DNA of 64,000 bases from Nitrospirota bacterium (GCA_035873375.1 JAYWMQ010000002.1:1-64000), one strand, 5' to 3'. Shown: positions 45,668 to 54,939, counted from the stretch's first letter. Notes: generated by a model not told the origin, from the sequence alone. Made by a program: numbers and translations.

Positions 45668-45708
45668 TTTGAACCTTGAACCTTGAATCTTGAACCTTGA
45701 ATCTTTAT
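45668..45708. repeat. 7-bp word repeats (TTGAACC/TTGAATC)
   Basis: TTGAACC-TTGAACC-TTGAATC-TTGAACC-TTGAATC between cbiL and cbiM. Same layout as the other heptamer tracts, different word. Confidence 0.65.
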
Positions 45709-46314
45709 TCACTTCCCTACCTCCAATACTTCGGGTTTTACTTTTTTCAGAAATATAACACAAAAGGCTGTGATAATGCCCTCGATTACCATGACAGGCA
45801 GGTGGGCTGCAAGTACAAGCTTTGCTACACCAAGAAAACTTTCACCTGTACTTATGAGTGAGAGGGCGACAAGTATGGCCCCAAGGGCGATTCCTGTGGC
45901 TCCTGCACCAAACCCTGCAAGGGTGCTCAGGGTGTGATTGCCCCTCCGGATCGGCAGGTTGAAGAGATAATAGGCTATGACCCCTGGAGTGGCCATGATG
46001 ACTGTGTTGACCCCGAGTGAGCTGAGTCCTCCAAACTGAAACAGGACTGCATGTAGTGTCAGTGCAACAAGGATGGCGGGAAATGCCATCCAGCCAAGCA
46101 GCACTCCCAGAAGCCCGTTCAAAACCAGATGGACACTTGAGGGACCTATGGGTACATGTATTAACGAGGCAACAAAGAATGCAGAGGAAAGGACTGCCAC
46201 CTCCGGTATCTTTTCATAGTCCATCTTTTTCAGTCCCACGGCTACGCCGCCTGTAGCAAGCAGGGCACCGGTTACAAGAACGGGTGCCGACAGGACTCCC
46301 TCTGATATATGCAT
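45709..46314 (-). CDS. cbiM: Nickel/cobalt substrate-binding membrane protein CbiM
   Basis: 201 residues. The N terminus MHISEGVLSAPVL is the metal site of CbiM/NikM: the amino group and His2 bind Ni2+/Co2+. About six helices follow (VLSSAFFVASLIHVPIG; VALTLHAVLFQFGG), the second His in the loop (IGPSSVHLVLNG). The S component of the ECF transporter. Start lies 1 base from the DUF4198 stop. Confidence 0.95.
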   Translation of the reverse strand: MHISEGVLSAPVLVTGALLATGGVAVGLKKMDYEKIPEVAVLSSAFFVASLIHVPIGPSSVHLVLNGLLGVLLGWMAFPAILVALTLHAVLFQFGGLSSLGVNTVIMATPGVIAYYLFNLPIRRGNHTLSTLAGFGAGATGIALGAILVALSLISTGESFLGVAKLVLAAHLPVMVIEGIITAFCVIFLKKVKPEVLEVGK

Positions 46315-46315
46315 C

Positions 46316-47089
46316 TTATTTCATCTCCCTTGTCCTTACCCATATGACCGCGCCAATTTCAACAGGATATTCCCTTCCCTTGTGCTTTAACCTGAAGTCT
46401 GCGGTATTAAGGGCAGCAAACCCCCACCATCCGGCTATGGGCATTGCATAAGTAAAGACACCGTTTTTATCAGCCTTGATTACCTGGGTTATATAGGGCT
46501 CAGCCGGCGGCTTTATCTTTCCGCCCTCGTTGTAGTATTCAATCTCTACCCTTGCGTATGGCACGGACTTGCCGTCCACCTTTACAATCCCCTGGAATAC
46601 ATTGCCGGCCCAGAGACCGTACGGCCTTGTCAGGGGTACTATTTCTGTCTTGAGCCCTACCTCGGCATCCCATCCCGTTTCCAGTTCAAGCGCATCCACT
46701 ATAACCTTGCTGTAATGGATTATAAAGCTCTCTTCTGCAGGTTCCCAGTAGGGTGCAGGCTCAACATAGAATACATGGTCTCCCGGTCTCCTGATCCTGT
46801 AGGCAGCTTCCCAGGTGGAAAACCCCTTGACCATCTTCTTTTTAAGTGCAGGCAACAGGTCGTGTTTTTCTCCATTTACCATAACACCAAAAGCCTTTGG
46901 CCTTGCCATCTCCATGTACTGTCCTTCAAAGGGGTGGATGAACTTCACCTGGAGTTCGATCTTTTTACTGTCCTCCTTTGAGACTATGTCATCGGATGGG
47001 ATGATGACACCAAAATGTGCCCATGAAAGAGATGCCGGGGTTAACATTAATAGTGTTACCAGTAATGTCTTAAGAAATGTTCTCTTCAT
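46316..47089 (-). CDS. DUF4198 (NikK-like) periplasmic metal-uptake protein
   Basis: 257 residues with a clear signal peptide ([24 protein letters not shown]) giving a mature N terminus HFGVIIPS. A His at the first mature position is a feature of DUF4198/NikK-type nickel chaperones. Two beta-sandwich domains follow ([10 protein letters not shown]; later [15 protein letters not shown]). First gene of the operon that continues cbiM-cbiL-cbiQ-cbiO, so it probably feeds Ni or Co to CbiM. AGGAAT precedes the ATG. Confidence 0.82.
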   Translation of the reverse strand: MKRTFLKTLLVTLLMLTPASLSWAHFGVIIPSDDIVSKEDSKKIELQVKFIHPFEGQYMEMARPKAFGVMVNGEKHDLLPALKKKMVKGFSTWEAAYRIRRPGDHVFYVEPAPYWEPAEESFIIHYSKVIVDALELETGWDAEVGLKTEIVPLTRPYGLWAGNVFQGIVKVDGKSVPYARVEIEYYNEGGKIKPPAEPYITQVIKADKNGVFTYAMPIAGWWGFAALNTADFRLKHKGREYPVEIGAVIWVRTREMK

Positions 47090-47605
47090 AAGCTATTCCT
47101 CCAAAAAGAAGAAGATTTTTTTTCAGCCTCGAATTTACGCGAATATTCACGAATTAAAAAAGATTACAGTTTAAGATACTTCTTATTACTGATTATTGGT
47201 GTAAGTTTGTATTTATTCGTGGCGAACTTTTAGATCTCTTACATCAAACAAAGGCCATGAAAGCTCACCTTCGTGGTGATGAGCCTTCATGGCCTTTGTT
47301 TAATGTACAGATTGTGGTGCTTCTTCTGTCAGAAATAAAAAAAACCACAAAAGTCATTTAAAAACCTTCGTGGTCTGTTCAAGCCTTCATGGCTTGTTTT
47401 GATAAAAAGGAAAAAAACTGCTTCTTTGTAATACTTACTAAAAGATATCATAAAGCATTTATGATTGTCAAACCAGGGTTTTCCCGGGTTTTATTTATGT
47501 TGTTCTCAGTATCTGTGCCATCTGCGTAATCTGCGGCTGAATTCTGTTCAATGTTTCTATATGATATAATATTAACTCGTAAATCTGACGAGGTGATAAA
47601 AACTT
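47090..47605. other. Divergent spacer with hairpins between the metal operon and bioA
   Basis: 516 bases without a gene. Contains the long hairpin 47246-47301; a second hairpin CAAGCC/GGCTTG (about 47379-47395); degenerate word repeats (CGAATTTACG-CGAATATTCA-CGAATT near 47128; ATCTGTGCC-ATCTGCGTA-ATCTGCGGC near 47513); and a TATAAT at 47565-47570, 35 bases before bioA, with no good -35. I see no cobalamin or NiCo riboswitch. Confidence 0.5.
47246..47301. repeat. 56-base near-perfect hairpin with a TTCG loop
   Basis: AAACAAAGGCCATGAA pairs with TTCATGGCCTTTGTTT, and the inner part continues GCTCACC-TTCG-TGGTGATGAGC. The words CTTCGTGG and CTTCATGG recur downstream to 47395. No long T-run on either side. 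Confidence 0.7.
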
Positions 47606-48967
47606 ATGGATATCGTTGATAGAAACAGGAGACTTGAAGAGCTTGACAGAAGATACGTCTGGCATCCCTTTACACAGATGAAGGAGTGGGAAGAGGGTGT
47701 GCCTGTTATTATTTCAGAGGGCAGGGGGTCTTTTTTAAGGGATATTTACGGGAGGTGGTATCTTGACGGGGTATCCTCTCTGTGGGTAAATGTCCATGGA
47801 CACGGAAAGAAGGAGATAGACGATGCCATCAGGGGTCAGCTTGAGAGGATTTCACATTCAACACTCCTTGGGCTTGGCAGTGAATCATCCATTGAATTGG
47901 CGGAGAAGCTGATAAATATTGTGCCCGCTGGTCTTACAAGGGTTTTTTACTCCGACAATGGGTCCACCTCTGTTGAGGTGGCGCTGAAGATGGCCTATCA
48001 GTACTGGATTCACAGGGGGGTGAAGGGAAAGGAGACATTTATCTGTCTGAATAATGCCTATCACGGAGACACCCTCGGGGCAGTGAGTGCCGGGGGGATT
48101 GATATATTTCATGAGGCATTCAGGCCCCTGCTTTTCAATACTTTCAGGGCCCCGTCGCCTTACTGTTACCGTTGTGAACTCGGGCTTGAATCCCCGGGTT
48201 GTGGCCTTGCCTGTCTTGAGAGATTGGAGGAGATATTGAAGGGGCATGCACCGGAGATTGCAGCCGTCATTATTGAGCCGATGGTGCAGGGGGCCGGAGG
48301 TATGATTGTCTTTCCCCCAGGTTATCTGAAAGGGGTCAGGGAACTGACAGAAAAGTACGGGGTGTTGCTTATTGCCGATGAGGTTGCAGTCGGTTTTGGC
48401 AGAACAGGAAGGATGTTTGCCTGTGAGCATGAGGATGTAGTACCTGATTTTCTCTGCCTTTCAAAGGGCATAACCGGAGGTTATCTGCCCCTTGCCGCCA
48501 CAATAACCACGGAAGAGGTCTACGCGGCATTCCTTGGCGAATACAGGGAGCTGAAGACATTCTTTCACGGCCATTCCTATTCAGGAAACCCCCTTGCCTG
48601 TGCAGCGGCCATAGCCTCAATCGGGCTCTTTGAAAAGGAAAAGACCGTTGAGGGGGTCAGGAAAAAGGAGAAAATACTGTTGCCGTGGCTTGAGGCGGTC
48701 AGAGGGCTTGAGCATGTTGGTGATGCAAGGGGGGTTGGTCTTATGGCAGGGGTGGAGCTTGTCAGGGACAGCAAAAATAGAGAGCCCTATCCCCTTGATG
48801 AAAGGATGGGTTTTAAGGTCTGCCTCAAGGCAAGGGAAAAGGGACTTCTGATAAGACCACTTGGAGATGTGGTTGTGATTATGCCGCCCCTTTCAATAAG
48901 TGAGGAGCACCTTGCAGGGATGCTTGATATAATCAGGGATTCTATAGTGGAGGCTACAGAAGGATAG
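47606..48967 (+). CDS. bioA: Adenosylmethionine-8-amino-7-oxononanoate aminotransferase
   Basis: Biotin synthesis: SAM-dependent amination of KAPA to DAPA. 453 residues, PLP class III aminotransferase: YVWHPFTQMKEW near the N terminus is BioA-specific; ADEVAVGFGRTG; the PLP lysine in CLSKGITGGYLPLA; and HGHSYSGNPLACAAA. No other bio gene lies next to it, and the window's BirA lacks a DNA-binding domain. Confidence 0.95.
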   Translation: MDIVDRNRRLEELDRRYVWHPFTQMKEWEEGVPVIISEGRGSFLRDIYGRWYLDGVSSLWVNVHGHGKKEIDDAIRGQLERISHSTLLGLGSESSIELAEKLINIVPAGLTRVFYSDNGSTSVEVALKMAYQYWIHRGVKGKETFICLNNAYHGDTLGAVSAGGIDIFHEAFRPLLFNTFRAPSPYCYRCELGLESPGCGLACLERLEEILKGHAPEIAAVIIEPMVQGAGGMIVFPPGYLKGVRELTEKYGVLLIADEVAVGFGRTGRMFACEHEDVVPDFLCLSKGITGGYLPLAATITTEEVYAAFLGEYRELKTFFHGHSYSGNPLACAAAIASIGLFEKEKTVEGVRKKEKILLPWLEAVRGLEHVGDARGVGLMAGVELVRDSKNREPYPLDERMGFKVCLKAREKGLLIRPLGDVVVIMPPLSISEEHLAGMLDIIRDSIVEATEG

Positions 48968-48979
48968 CCGGTTTTTTTA

Positions 48980-50734
48980 TCATGCCTGCCTGTGTGCACT
49001 GTAGAGTTCCTGATAGACCCCTCCGGAGGAGAAGAGTTCATCATGACTCCCCTGCTGTATAATCCTTCCCCTGTCCATGACAATAATTCGGTCGGCCTTG
49101 TTGATGGTAGAGAGCCTGTGTGCGATTATCAGGGTTGTCCTTCCAGGCATTATTGACTCAAGTGCCTTCTGGATCTTTGCCTCTGAGTCAGCATCAAGGG
49201 ATGATGTTGCCTCATCAAGGATGAGGATTTTCGGGTTTTTAAGTATAGCCCTCGCAAGGGATATCCTCTGCTTCTGCCCCCCTGACAACTTGACTCCACG
49301 TTCACCAATATATGTATCATAGCCTTTGGGCATATCCATGATAAACTCATGGGCATAGGCAGCCCGTGCTGCCTCGACAACCTTTTCTTCCGTTGCATCC
49401 GGCTTGCCAAACAATATATTGTTTCTGACTGTGTCGTCAAAAAGGATTATATCCTGGGATACCACGCCGATGTGAGACCTGATGCTCTTGAGAGAATAAT
49501 CCCTTATATCCAGTCCGTCTATCGTAATCCTGCCAGTATAATCCTTCCAGAACCCAAGGAGCAGGTCTATCAGGGTGCTTTTGCCTGAACCACTGTATCC
49601 CACGATTGCAATGGTCTCGCCCGGCCGGATTTCGAGGTTGACATCCTTCAGTGCCGGCTCAACTGAGTCAGGGTAACGGAAAGAGACTTTATCATATACT
49701 ATATGCCCTTCTATTTTTGCCTTTTCTACGTTTCCGGACACTTCATCGTTGAGAAGAAATATCTCCTTGACCCTGTGGAGTGCTGTTCTTATCATCTGGA
49801 AATTGTTATTGACCTGGCTCAATCTTTTCAGGGGGGTGTAAATCATCAGTATTGCAGTAATAAATGAAAAGAATGCACCTACCGAGAGCTTGTTGTTAAT
49901 GATAAGATAGCTGCCGTACCACAGGATTATGGCTATGCCCGCACCTGCAATAATCTCCATGGATACAGCGGTAAACTCCCTGATCCTTACTTCCCTCATT
50001 ACATTCCTGTAATGCCGTGAGACTGCCTCATCATTGCGGCTGCGCATCTTTTCTTCCATTGTAAATGCCTTGATAACCCTTATGCCCAATACTGTCTCCT
50101 GTACCAGCTTGGTCACATCTGATATGAATTCCCTTGTCTTTTTGCTGGTCTTCTTCATCCTCTTACCAAACCTGTCGGCAACGAGCACGACCAGGGGTAT
50201 GATTGTAAAGGAGAGGAGTGCCAGGTCCCATCTCCTTAAGAGGGCGACAACAGCAAGGACTATTACTGTTGTGGACTGGACAAAGAAGTTCCTTGCCGTG
50301 TTGGCGATCAGGTTCTCAAGGCTTCCTATATCATTAAGGACCCTGGATATTATGGAGCCACTGGATTTTTTGGAGAAGAAAGATATGGGGAGGCTCAGGA
50401 GCTTGTTGTAAAGGGCCTGACGGAGCGTTTTTACGATTTTTGCACCAATAGAGCTCATCAGAAAATTATTGAGAAAGGCAAACAATCCTCTAAATACGAA
50501 CAATAAAAAGACCCCTGCCGGCAGCAGAAAGAGGATTGTCCTGTTCTTTTCAACAAAGAGGCTGTCCAGGGATGGTTTGACGAGCCATGCAATACCCCCG
50601 TTAATAGCTGAAAGCGCAAGGCTGCACAGCACTGCTGCTATCAGTCTGGGAAGATGCTGTCTCGTGAGCGCCCATATTGTGTGAAAATCGTTTTTCCACT
50701 CTTTTGAAGAAGTTTCCCTGAAAAAAATTTTCAT
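48980..50734 (-). CDS. msbA: Lipid A/glycolipid flippase, MsbA-type ABC exporter
   Basis: 584 residues. Six-helix ABC exporter domain (LPRLIAAVLCSLALSAINGGIAW; VFLLFVFRGLFAFLNNFLMS) followed by an ATPase: Walker A VGYSGSGKST, Q-loop VVSQDIILFDDT, signature KLSGGQKQRISLARA, Walker B ILILDEATSSLD, switch His IAHRLST. Works as a homodimer moving lipid A-core or another lipid-linked glycan across the inner membrane. No purine-rich ribosome site precedes the ATG; a TATACT lies 6 bases upstream (minus strand), so the mRNA might be nearly leaderless. Confidence 0.92.
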   Translation of the reverse strand: MKIFFRETSSKEWKNDFHTIWALTRQHLPRLIAAVLCSLALSAINGGIAWLVKPSLDSLFVEKNRTILFLLPAGVFLLFVFRGLFAFLNNFLMSSIGAKIVKTLRQALYNKLLSLPISFFSKKSSGSIISRVLNDIGSLENLIANTARNFFVQSTTVIVLAVVALLRRWDLALLSFTIIPLVVLVADRFGKRMKKTSKKTREFISDVTKLVQETVLGIRVIKAFTMEEKMRSRNDEAVSRHYRNVMREVRIREFTAVSMEIIAGAGIAIILWYGSYLIINNKLSVGAFFSFITAILMIYTPLKRLSQVNNNFQMIRTALHRVKEIFLLNDEVSGNVEKAKIEGHIVYDKVSFRYPDSVEPALKDVNLEIRPGETIAIVGYSGSGKSTLIDLLLGFWKDYTGRITIDGLDIRDYSLKSIRSHIGVVSQDIILFDDTVRNNILFGKPDATEEKVVEAARAAYAHEFIMDMPKGYDTYIGERGVKLSGGQKQRISLARAILKNPKILILDEATSSLDADSEAKIQKALESIMPGRTTLIIAHRLSTINKADRIIVMDRGRIIQQGSHDELFSSGGVYQELYSAHRQA

Positions 50735-50793
50735 GGTTATAGTATACTATACCGATTAAGCATTTGTGACCACCCTGCTTACAAGAAAGATTC

Positions 50794-52104
50794 ATGAAGA
50801 ACACGTCTGAGGCACACTATAAATTTATTTTTGCAGTCCTGTTGCTCTTTGGGTTGAGTTTGCCCCTTTCAAAAAGTTTTAACAGCGTCCTGATGGGCCT
50901 GGTCTATATCTATTCCCTGGCAATGGCCTTTTTTTGCAGGGACTTCAGGAAAGCTATAGCCTGCAGCATCAATCAGCCCCTCACTATTCCCATAATTTTA
51001 TATGTTCTGGTGTCAGTCCTGGGATTATTCATCAGTGAAGATTTGCTGGAAGGTGTAAGGAGAGTCAAAACAATATCAAACCTTCTCCTTATTTATATAA
51101 TGGTATCCACCCTTATGGACTTCAATCAGGATGCATCCCTCAGATTTAAAAGAGGAGAGCAGTTACTCCTTTCCTTGCTTGCAGGACTCTTTATTTTTGA
51201 TCTGATTGGACTTTTTACTTATTTTGGTATAATCGGCAACCGTGCCTACATGCTACCCCTATCTCCGCTGGGCGTTCATCATATCTGGTTTGCCAACCTT
51301 AACGCTGTTGGATTATATACAGCAGCCTCACTATTCCTTTTTTCGTCATACCGCAGGATTCCTCTTCTAAAAGTATTTATAGCCTCCTTTATCATTATAG
51401 GGAGCATCTCCATCCTGCTCTCTACTTCGAGGACAGCATGGTTCGGCCTGGCAGTTGTTGTCCCTCTGTTTGCCTTTTTTCTCTTTAAAAAGAAAAAGCA
51501 CTTCCTGATATCGATGCTCTTTCTGATTGGTGCTGCCCTGCTGTTGTATCTCTTCAACTCCACGGTCCACGCCAGGATTGCCCAGATCTTCAGTGATATC
51601 TCAGGTTTCTACTCCGATTCAGCGGCTGCAACTTCTGTGGGCGCCCGGTTCATGATGTGGAAGGCATCATGGAAGATGTTCCTTTCAAATCCTCTTTTCG
51701 GGGTCGGGACAGGAGATTACATAGTTACTATTTCCCGGTATGTTGAATCAGGGGAGTTTCCAGGATACCTCTTAGAGTTCAACCAGCCGCACAATATCTT
51801 CGTTTTTGCCCTTGCTACCAATGGTCTTCTAGGGTTAACTGCACTTCTTTTTGTTTTTTGTTCCATTCTTAAACTGTCTAAAAAACATGTCAAGTCGAGC
51901 TCGGAAGAAAGACTGTTCGGGTTTGTCTCACTCGCAGTGGCCGTTCATTTCATGGTGGCAGGGCTTGCAGACTCCTTGCTGCACATACACGTACTGTTGT
52001 GCACGTTTGCCTTTGTCATGGGTGTATGTGTGCGCAGGTCTGACTATGGAAAAGAGATGAAAGCAAAAAAGATGTTAAAATTGAACTGGTTTTTCAAAAA
52101 ATAA
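50794..52104 (+). CDS. O-antigen ligase family membrane protein
   Basis: 436 residues, about 11 helices (FIFAVLLLFGLSLPLSKSF; FIIIGSISILLS; LTALLFVFCSILKL). The Wzy_C/WaaL signature region is clear: STSRTAWFGLAVVVPLF, then a periplasmic loop with WKASWKMFLSNPLFGVGTGDY and FNQPHNIFVFALATNGLLGL. The N-P-L-F-G-x-G and P-H-N motifs favour a ligase that joins polymer to lipid A-core. Divergent from msbA; downstream glycosyltransferases follow within 15 bases. Confidence 0.88.
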   Translation: MKNTSEAHYKFIFAVLLLFGLSLPLSKSFNSVLMGLVYIYSLAMAFFCRDFRKAIACSINQPLTIPIILYVLVSVLGLFISEDLLEGVRRVKTISNLLLIYIMVSTLMDFNQDASLRFKRGEQLLLSLLAGLFIFDLIGLFTYFGIIGNRAYMLPLSPLGVHHIWFANLNAVGLYTAASLFLFSSYRRIPLLKVFIASFIIIGSISILLSTSRTAWFGLAVVVPLFAFFLFKKKKHFLISMLFLIGAALLLYLFNSTVHARIAQIFSDISGFYSDSAAATSVGARFMMWKASWKMFLSNPLFGVGTGDYIVTISRYVESGEFPGYLLEFNQPHNIFVFALATNGLLGLTALLFVFCSILKLSKKHVKSSSEERLFGFVSLAVAVHFMVAGLADSLLHIHVLLCTFAFVMGVCVRRSDYGKEMKAKKMLKLNWFFKK

Positions 52105-52118
52105 AAAATAAGGAATTC

Positions 52119-53006
52119 ATGGAAATCGAGATGAAAGTCAGCGGTTTTACTTTTGTAAGGAATGCTCAGATATTAGGCTATCCATTTGTACAGTCCATTA
52201 AATCTGTTCTGCCGATTGTGGATGAGTTTATTATCGCACTTGGTCCATGTGAGGACGGAACCGAGAAAATGATAAAGGATATCGGAAGCGATAAAATTAA
52301 AATTATCCATACCCAGTGGAACGAAAACATGCGGACAGATGTAAAGCTGAAAGGTTTTGTCTATGGTCAACAGAAAAGTATTGCTCTTTTTAATTGTACG
52401 GGTGACTGGGCATTTTATCTGGAGGCGGATGAAGTCATTCATGAAGATGATTTGCCCAGGATTAAGTATTCTATGGAAAAGTATTTGCATGACGACAGGG
52501 TAGAAGCCCTGGTATTCGACTACATTCATTTTTATGGAAACAGGAATACTTTTGCATGGTCCCCAGGGTGGTACAGGAGGGCACCGAGGATATTAAGAAA
52601 CAATATCCCAAGCTGGGCGTCGGAGGGGCTTTTCTTCATTGTGCTGGAAAGTCACAAGAGGGGAAGATATCCGCGAGCAGCCCTGACAGGGGCGAAGATA
52701 TACCACTATGGATGGGTTAGAAGTGAAGAACAGATGAACTTGAAGGCGCAGAAGGTGGGGAGGTACTGGAGTGACAAGGGTTCTTCAGAGGTGAAGTATT
52801 CTGATATTGACAGTGCAATACTGAGAGAGTTTAAAGGTGTCCATCCAGCTATCATGCAGGAGTGGCTGCCGGAAGCCGAGGGCCTTTACGAGGCCAATCC
52901 CGCGCACAAGTTGAGCAGAAAAGAGATAAAACACCGGGCTGCCTTGTTTATAGAGAAGATATTAGGCGTTGAATTAAGCAAGAAACATTTCAGCCTTGTC
53001 AGGTAG
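52119..53006 (+). CDS. Family 2 glycosyltransferase
   Basis: 295 residues, GT-A fold: VSGFTFVRNAQILGYPFVQSIKSVLPIVDEFII, ALGPCEDGT, and the metal/donor motif FYLEADEVIHEDDL. The C-terminal part (YYHYGWVRSEEQM-like KIYHYGWVRSEEQMNLK) is typical of LPS-core-type GT2s. Probably adds a core or O-unit sugar; donor unknown. AAGGAATTC before the ATG. Confidence 0.85.
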   Translation: MEIEMKVSGFTFVRNAQILGYPFVQSIKSVLPIVDEFIIALGPCEDGTEKMIKDIGSDKIKIIHTQWNENMRTDVKLKGFVYGQQKSIALFNCTGDWAFYLEADEVIHEDDLPRIKYSMEKYLHDDRVEALVFDYIHFYGNRNTFAWSPGWYRRAPRILRNNIPSWASEGLFFIVLESHKRGRYPRAALTGAKIYHYGWVRSEEQMNLKAQKVGRYWSDKGSSEVKYSDIDSAILREFKGVHPAIMQEWLPEAEGLYEANPAHKLSRKEIKHRAALFIEKILGVELSKKHFSLVR

Positions 53007-53022
53007 AGCAAGTATTTGCAGA

Positions 53023-53817
53023 ATGAAAATATCCGTAATCATCAGCACATATAACCGTCCCCATTACCTTGGAAGGGTAATGGAGGGCTACATGAACCAG
53101 ACTTGCAGGGACTTTGAGATTGTGGTTGCTGATGATGGCTCTACAGAAGAGACCGTCTCCATTGTCAAGGAAGCGGCAGGGGAATCTGATATCCCTATTC
53201 TGCATGTCTGGCATCCTGATAAGGGATTTCAGCTTGCGAAGATACGGAATAAGGCAGTTGCAGAAAGCTTCGGCGACTATATAGTCTTTACTGATGATGA
53301 TTGTGTCCCTGATCCACGGTTTGTGCTGGACCACCACAGATATGCTGAGGATGGATATTTTTTGCAGGGGCATAGGGTTTTAATAGGTAAAAGTGCATCC
53401 GGAGAGTTTGGTTTCAGGTGTGCAGTTCCATCGAAACTTCTTGTCTTGCTGATGAAGGGTGAGATCGGGAACTTCTTTAACTCTGTAAGGATGCCCTGTC
53501 CCCTGATTAAAAAAGGCAGTTCGCTGAAGGGTATCAGGGGCTGTAATATGAGTCTTTTCAGAAAGGATTTCTTTGCAGTCAACGGGTTTAATGAAGATTT
53601 TAAAGGATGGGGAAAAGAAGACTCGGAGCTTGTTGCAAGGTTGTACAAGCTTGGCATAAAGAGAAAGGATGTCAAGTTTCGTGCATGTTGTTTTCATCTT
53701 CATCATGAATTTTTTGACAGGGACAGGCTTAACCGGAACATTGAAATTCTTCAACAGAGCGTAAGTGGTGACATCTATTATTGCAGGAAGGGAGTTGACC
53801 AATATCTGAGACAATGA
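53023..53817 (+). CDS. Family 2 glycosyltransferase with C-terminal galactosyltransferase-type domain
   Basis: 264 residues from ATG 53023; the in-frame start at 52996 would overlap the previous gene. MKISVIISTYNRPHYLGRVMEGYMNQ, VVADDGSTEET, FTDDDCVPDP (the DxD metal site), and RGCNMSLFRKDFFAVNGFNEDFKGWGKEDSELVARL, the Glyco_transf_7C block (ED pair as base). LHHEFFDRD near the end is typical of polysaccharide GTs of this type. The stop overlaps the next gene. Confidence 0.88.
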   Translation: MKISVIISTYNRPHYLGRVMEGYMNQTCRDFEIVVADDGSTEETVSIVKEAAGESDIPILHVWHPDKGFQLAKIRNKAVAESFGDYIVFTDDDCVPDPRFVLDHHRYAEDGYFLQGHRVLIGKSASGEFGFRCAVPSKLLVLLMKGEIGNFFNSVRMPCPLIKKGSSLKGIRGCNMSLFRKDFFAVNGFNEDFKGWGKEDSELVARLYKLGIKRKDVKFRACCFHLHHEFFDRDRLNRNIEILQQSVSGDIYYCRKGVDQYLRQ

Positions 53818-54584
53818 ACAGTAAGGTTTCGGCAATTATCATAACCCATAATGAAGCAGGGCAGATAGAACGGTGTTTGAGAAGTCTATCCTGGTGTGAT
53901 GAAATTATTGTTGTTGATTCAGGAAGCTCTGATGGAACAGTTGAGATAGCGAAAAGGCTTGCAGGTAAGGTTTATCTGGAAGAATGGAAAGGCTTTGGTC
54001 TTCAGAAGCAATCTGCCCTTGAGAAGACAACATGTGAATGGGTCTTCAGTATAGATGCCGATGAAGCAGTAACTGCAGAACTCTCAGGTGAGATCCTTCA
54101 GGCGGTGAAGGAGGATAAGGGAATAGCCGGCTTTTATATACCCCGGAGGAATCTCTACGGCCGGAAATGGCTCCGTTTCGGGGGGCAGTATCCTGATCTT
54201 GTCCTGAGATTATTTCGTAAGGAGGCAGGAGGGTTTACAGAAAGCATTGTCCATGAACGGGTTGTCGTTAAAGGAGAGTGTGGAAAGTTGCGTTCCCCTA
54301 TAATGCATTACGCCTTCAGGGATATTTCTTCCATGATACAGAAACTTAATAACTACTCAACCCTTGCCGCTGAGCAGATGTTTTCAAGCGGTAAGAGTGT
54401 CAGTGCCCTGGCGCCATTGACTCATTCCATGTCTCTGGGTATCAAGGATTATATATTCAGGCTCGGCTTCATAGACGGCAGGGAGGGCTTTAATGTTGCC
54501 CTCCTCAAGTCCCTCGGCGTATACTTCAAGTATGCGAAGCTCCTTGAATTGCATCATAAAAAGGGTAACCCATCCCGGGGATAA
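53814..54584 (+). CDS. WaaE/KdtX-like family 2 glycosyltransferase
   Basis: 256 residues. VSAIIITHNEAGQIERCLRSLSWCDEIIVVDSGSSDGT and FSIDADEAVTAEL, plus GLQKQSALEKT, are the hallmarks of the LPS-core beta-1,4-glucosyltransferase WaaE/KdtX group. The C-terminal HYAFRDISSMIQKLNNYSTLAAEQM block also fits. It would modify the inner core or a similar lipid-linked glycan. Overlaps the upstream stop by 4 bases. No membrane helix except possibly a re-entrant segment. Confidence 0.87.
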   Translation: MNSKVSAIIITHNEAGQIERCLRSLSWCDEIIVVDSGSSDGTVEIAKRLAGKVYLEEWKGFGLQKQSALEKTTCEWVFSIDADEAVTAELSGEILQAVKEDKGIAGFYIPRRNLYGRKWLRFGGQYPDLVLRLFRKEAGGFTESIVHERVVVKGECGKLRSPIMHYAFRDISSMIQKLNNYSTLAAEQMFSSGKSVSALAPLTHSMSLGIKDYIFRLGFIDGREGFNVALLKSLGVYFKYAKLLELHHKKGNPSRG

Positions 54585-54645
54585 GGGGTTCTGTCTCTTC
54601 CTTTCAGTCCCAAACCACAACCTGTCAAAGCCTTTTTTAGCCTCT

Positions 54646-54939
54646 TCAGGGGGTCGCGGACTTATCCTTTATCTCAAACTCTTCCTTTATCTTTTCCAAC
54701 ATCTTTTCTCCAATGCCCTTGATCTTAAGCAGTTCATTCATCTCCTTTACAGGCCCATGTTCCTGCAGATACCCTAAAATGACCGATGCCTTTTTTTCTC
54801 CGATTCCCTTGACGGATGTCAGGTTTTCAAGTGTAGCGTTGTTAATGTCCTTCTTCTGCAGTATATCCGCCGAGACAGCGGTTCCTCCAGAGACAAGAAA
54901 AATACCTAAAATCATAACGACAATCAAATTTGCTTTCAT
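54646..54939 (-). CDS. ComEA-like helix-hairpin-helix protein
   Basis: 97 residues: signal peptide or anchor (LIVVMILGIFLVSGGTAVSA) followed by two helix-hairpin-helix motifs (INNATLENLTSVKGIGEKKASVIL; LLKIKGIGEKMLEKI). This small periplasmic DNA-binding type takes part in DNA uptake in Gram-negatives. comM, linked to natural transformation, is 3.7 kb away, but no pilus or ComEC gene is in view. Confidence 0.9.
   Translation of the reverse strand: MKANLIVVMILGIFLVSGGTAVSADILQKKDINNATLENLTSVKGIGEKKASVILGYLQEHGPVKEMNELLKIKGIGEKMLEKIKEEFEIKDKSATP

Noticed and set aside
47090-47605. Cobalamin or NiCo riboswitch upstream of the metal operon
   Set aside because: I see none of the conserved boxes; the strong hairpin there does not match either class.
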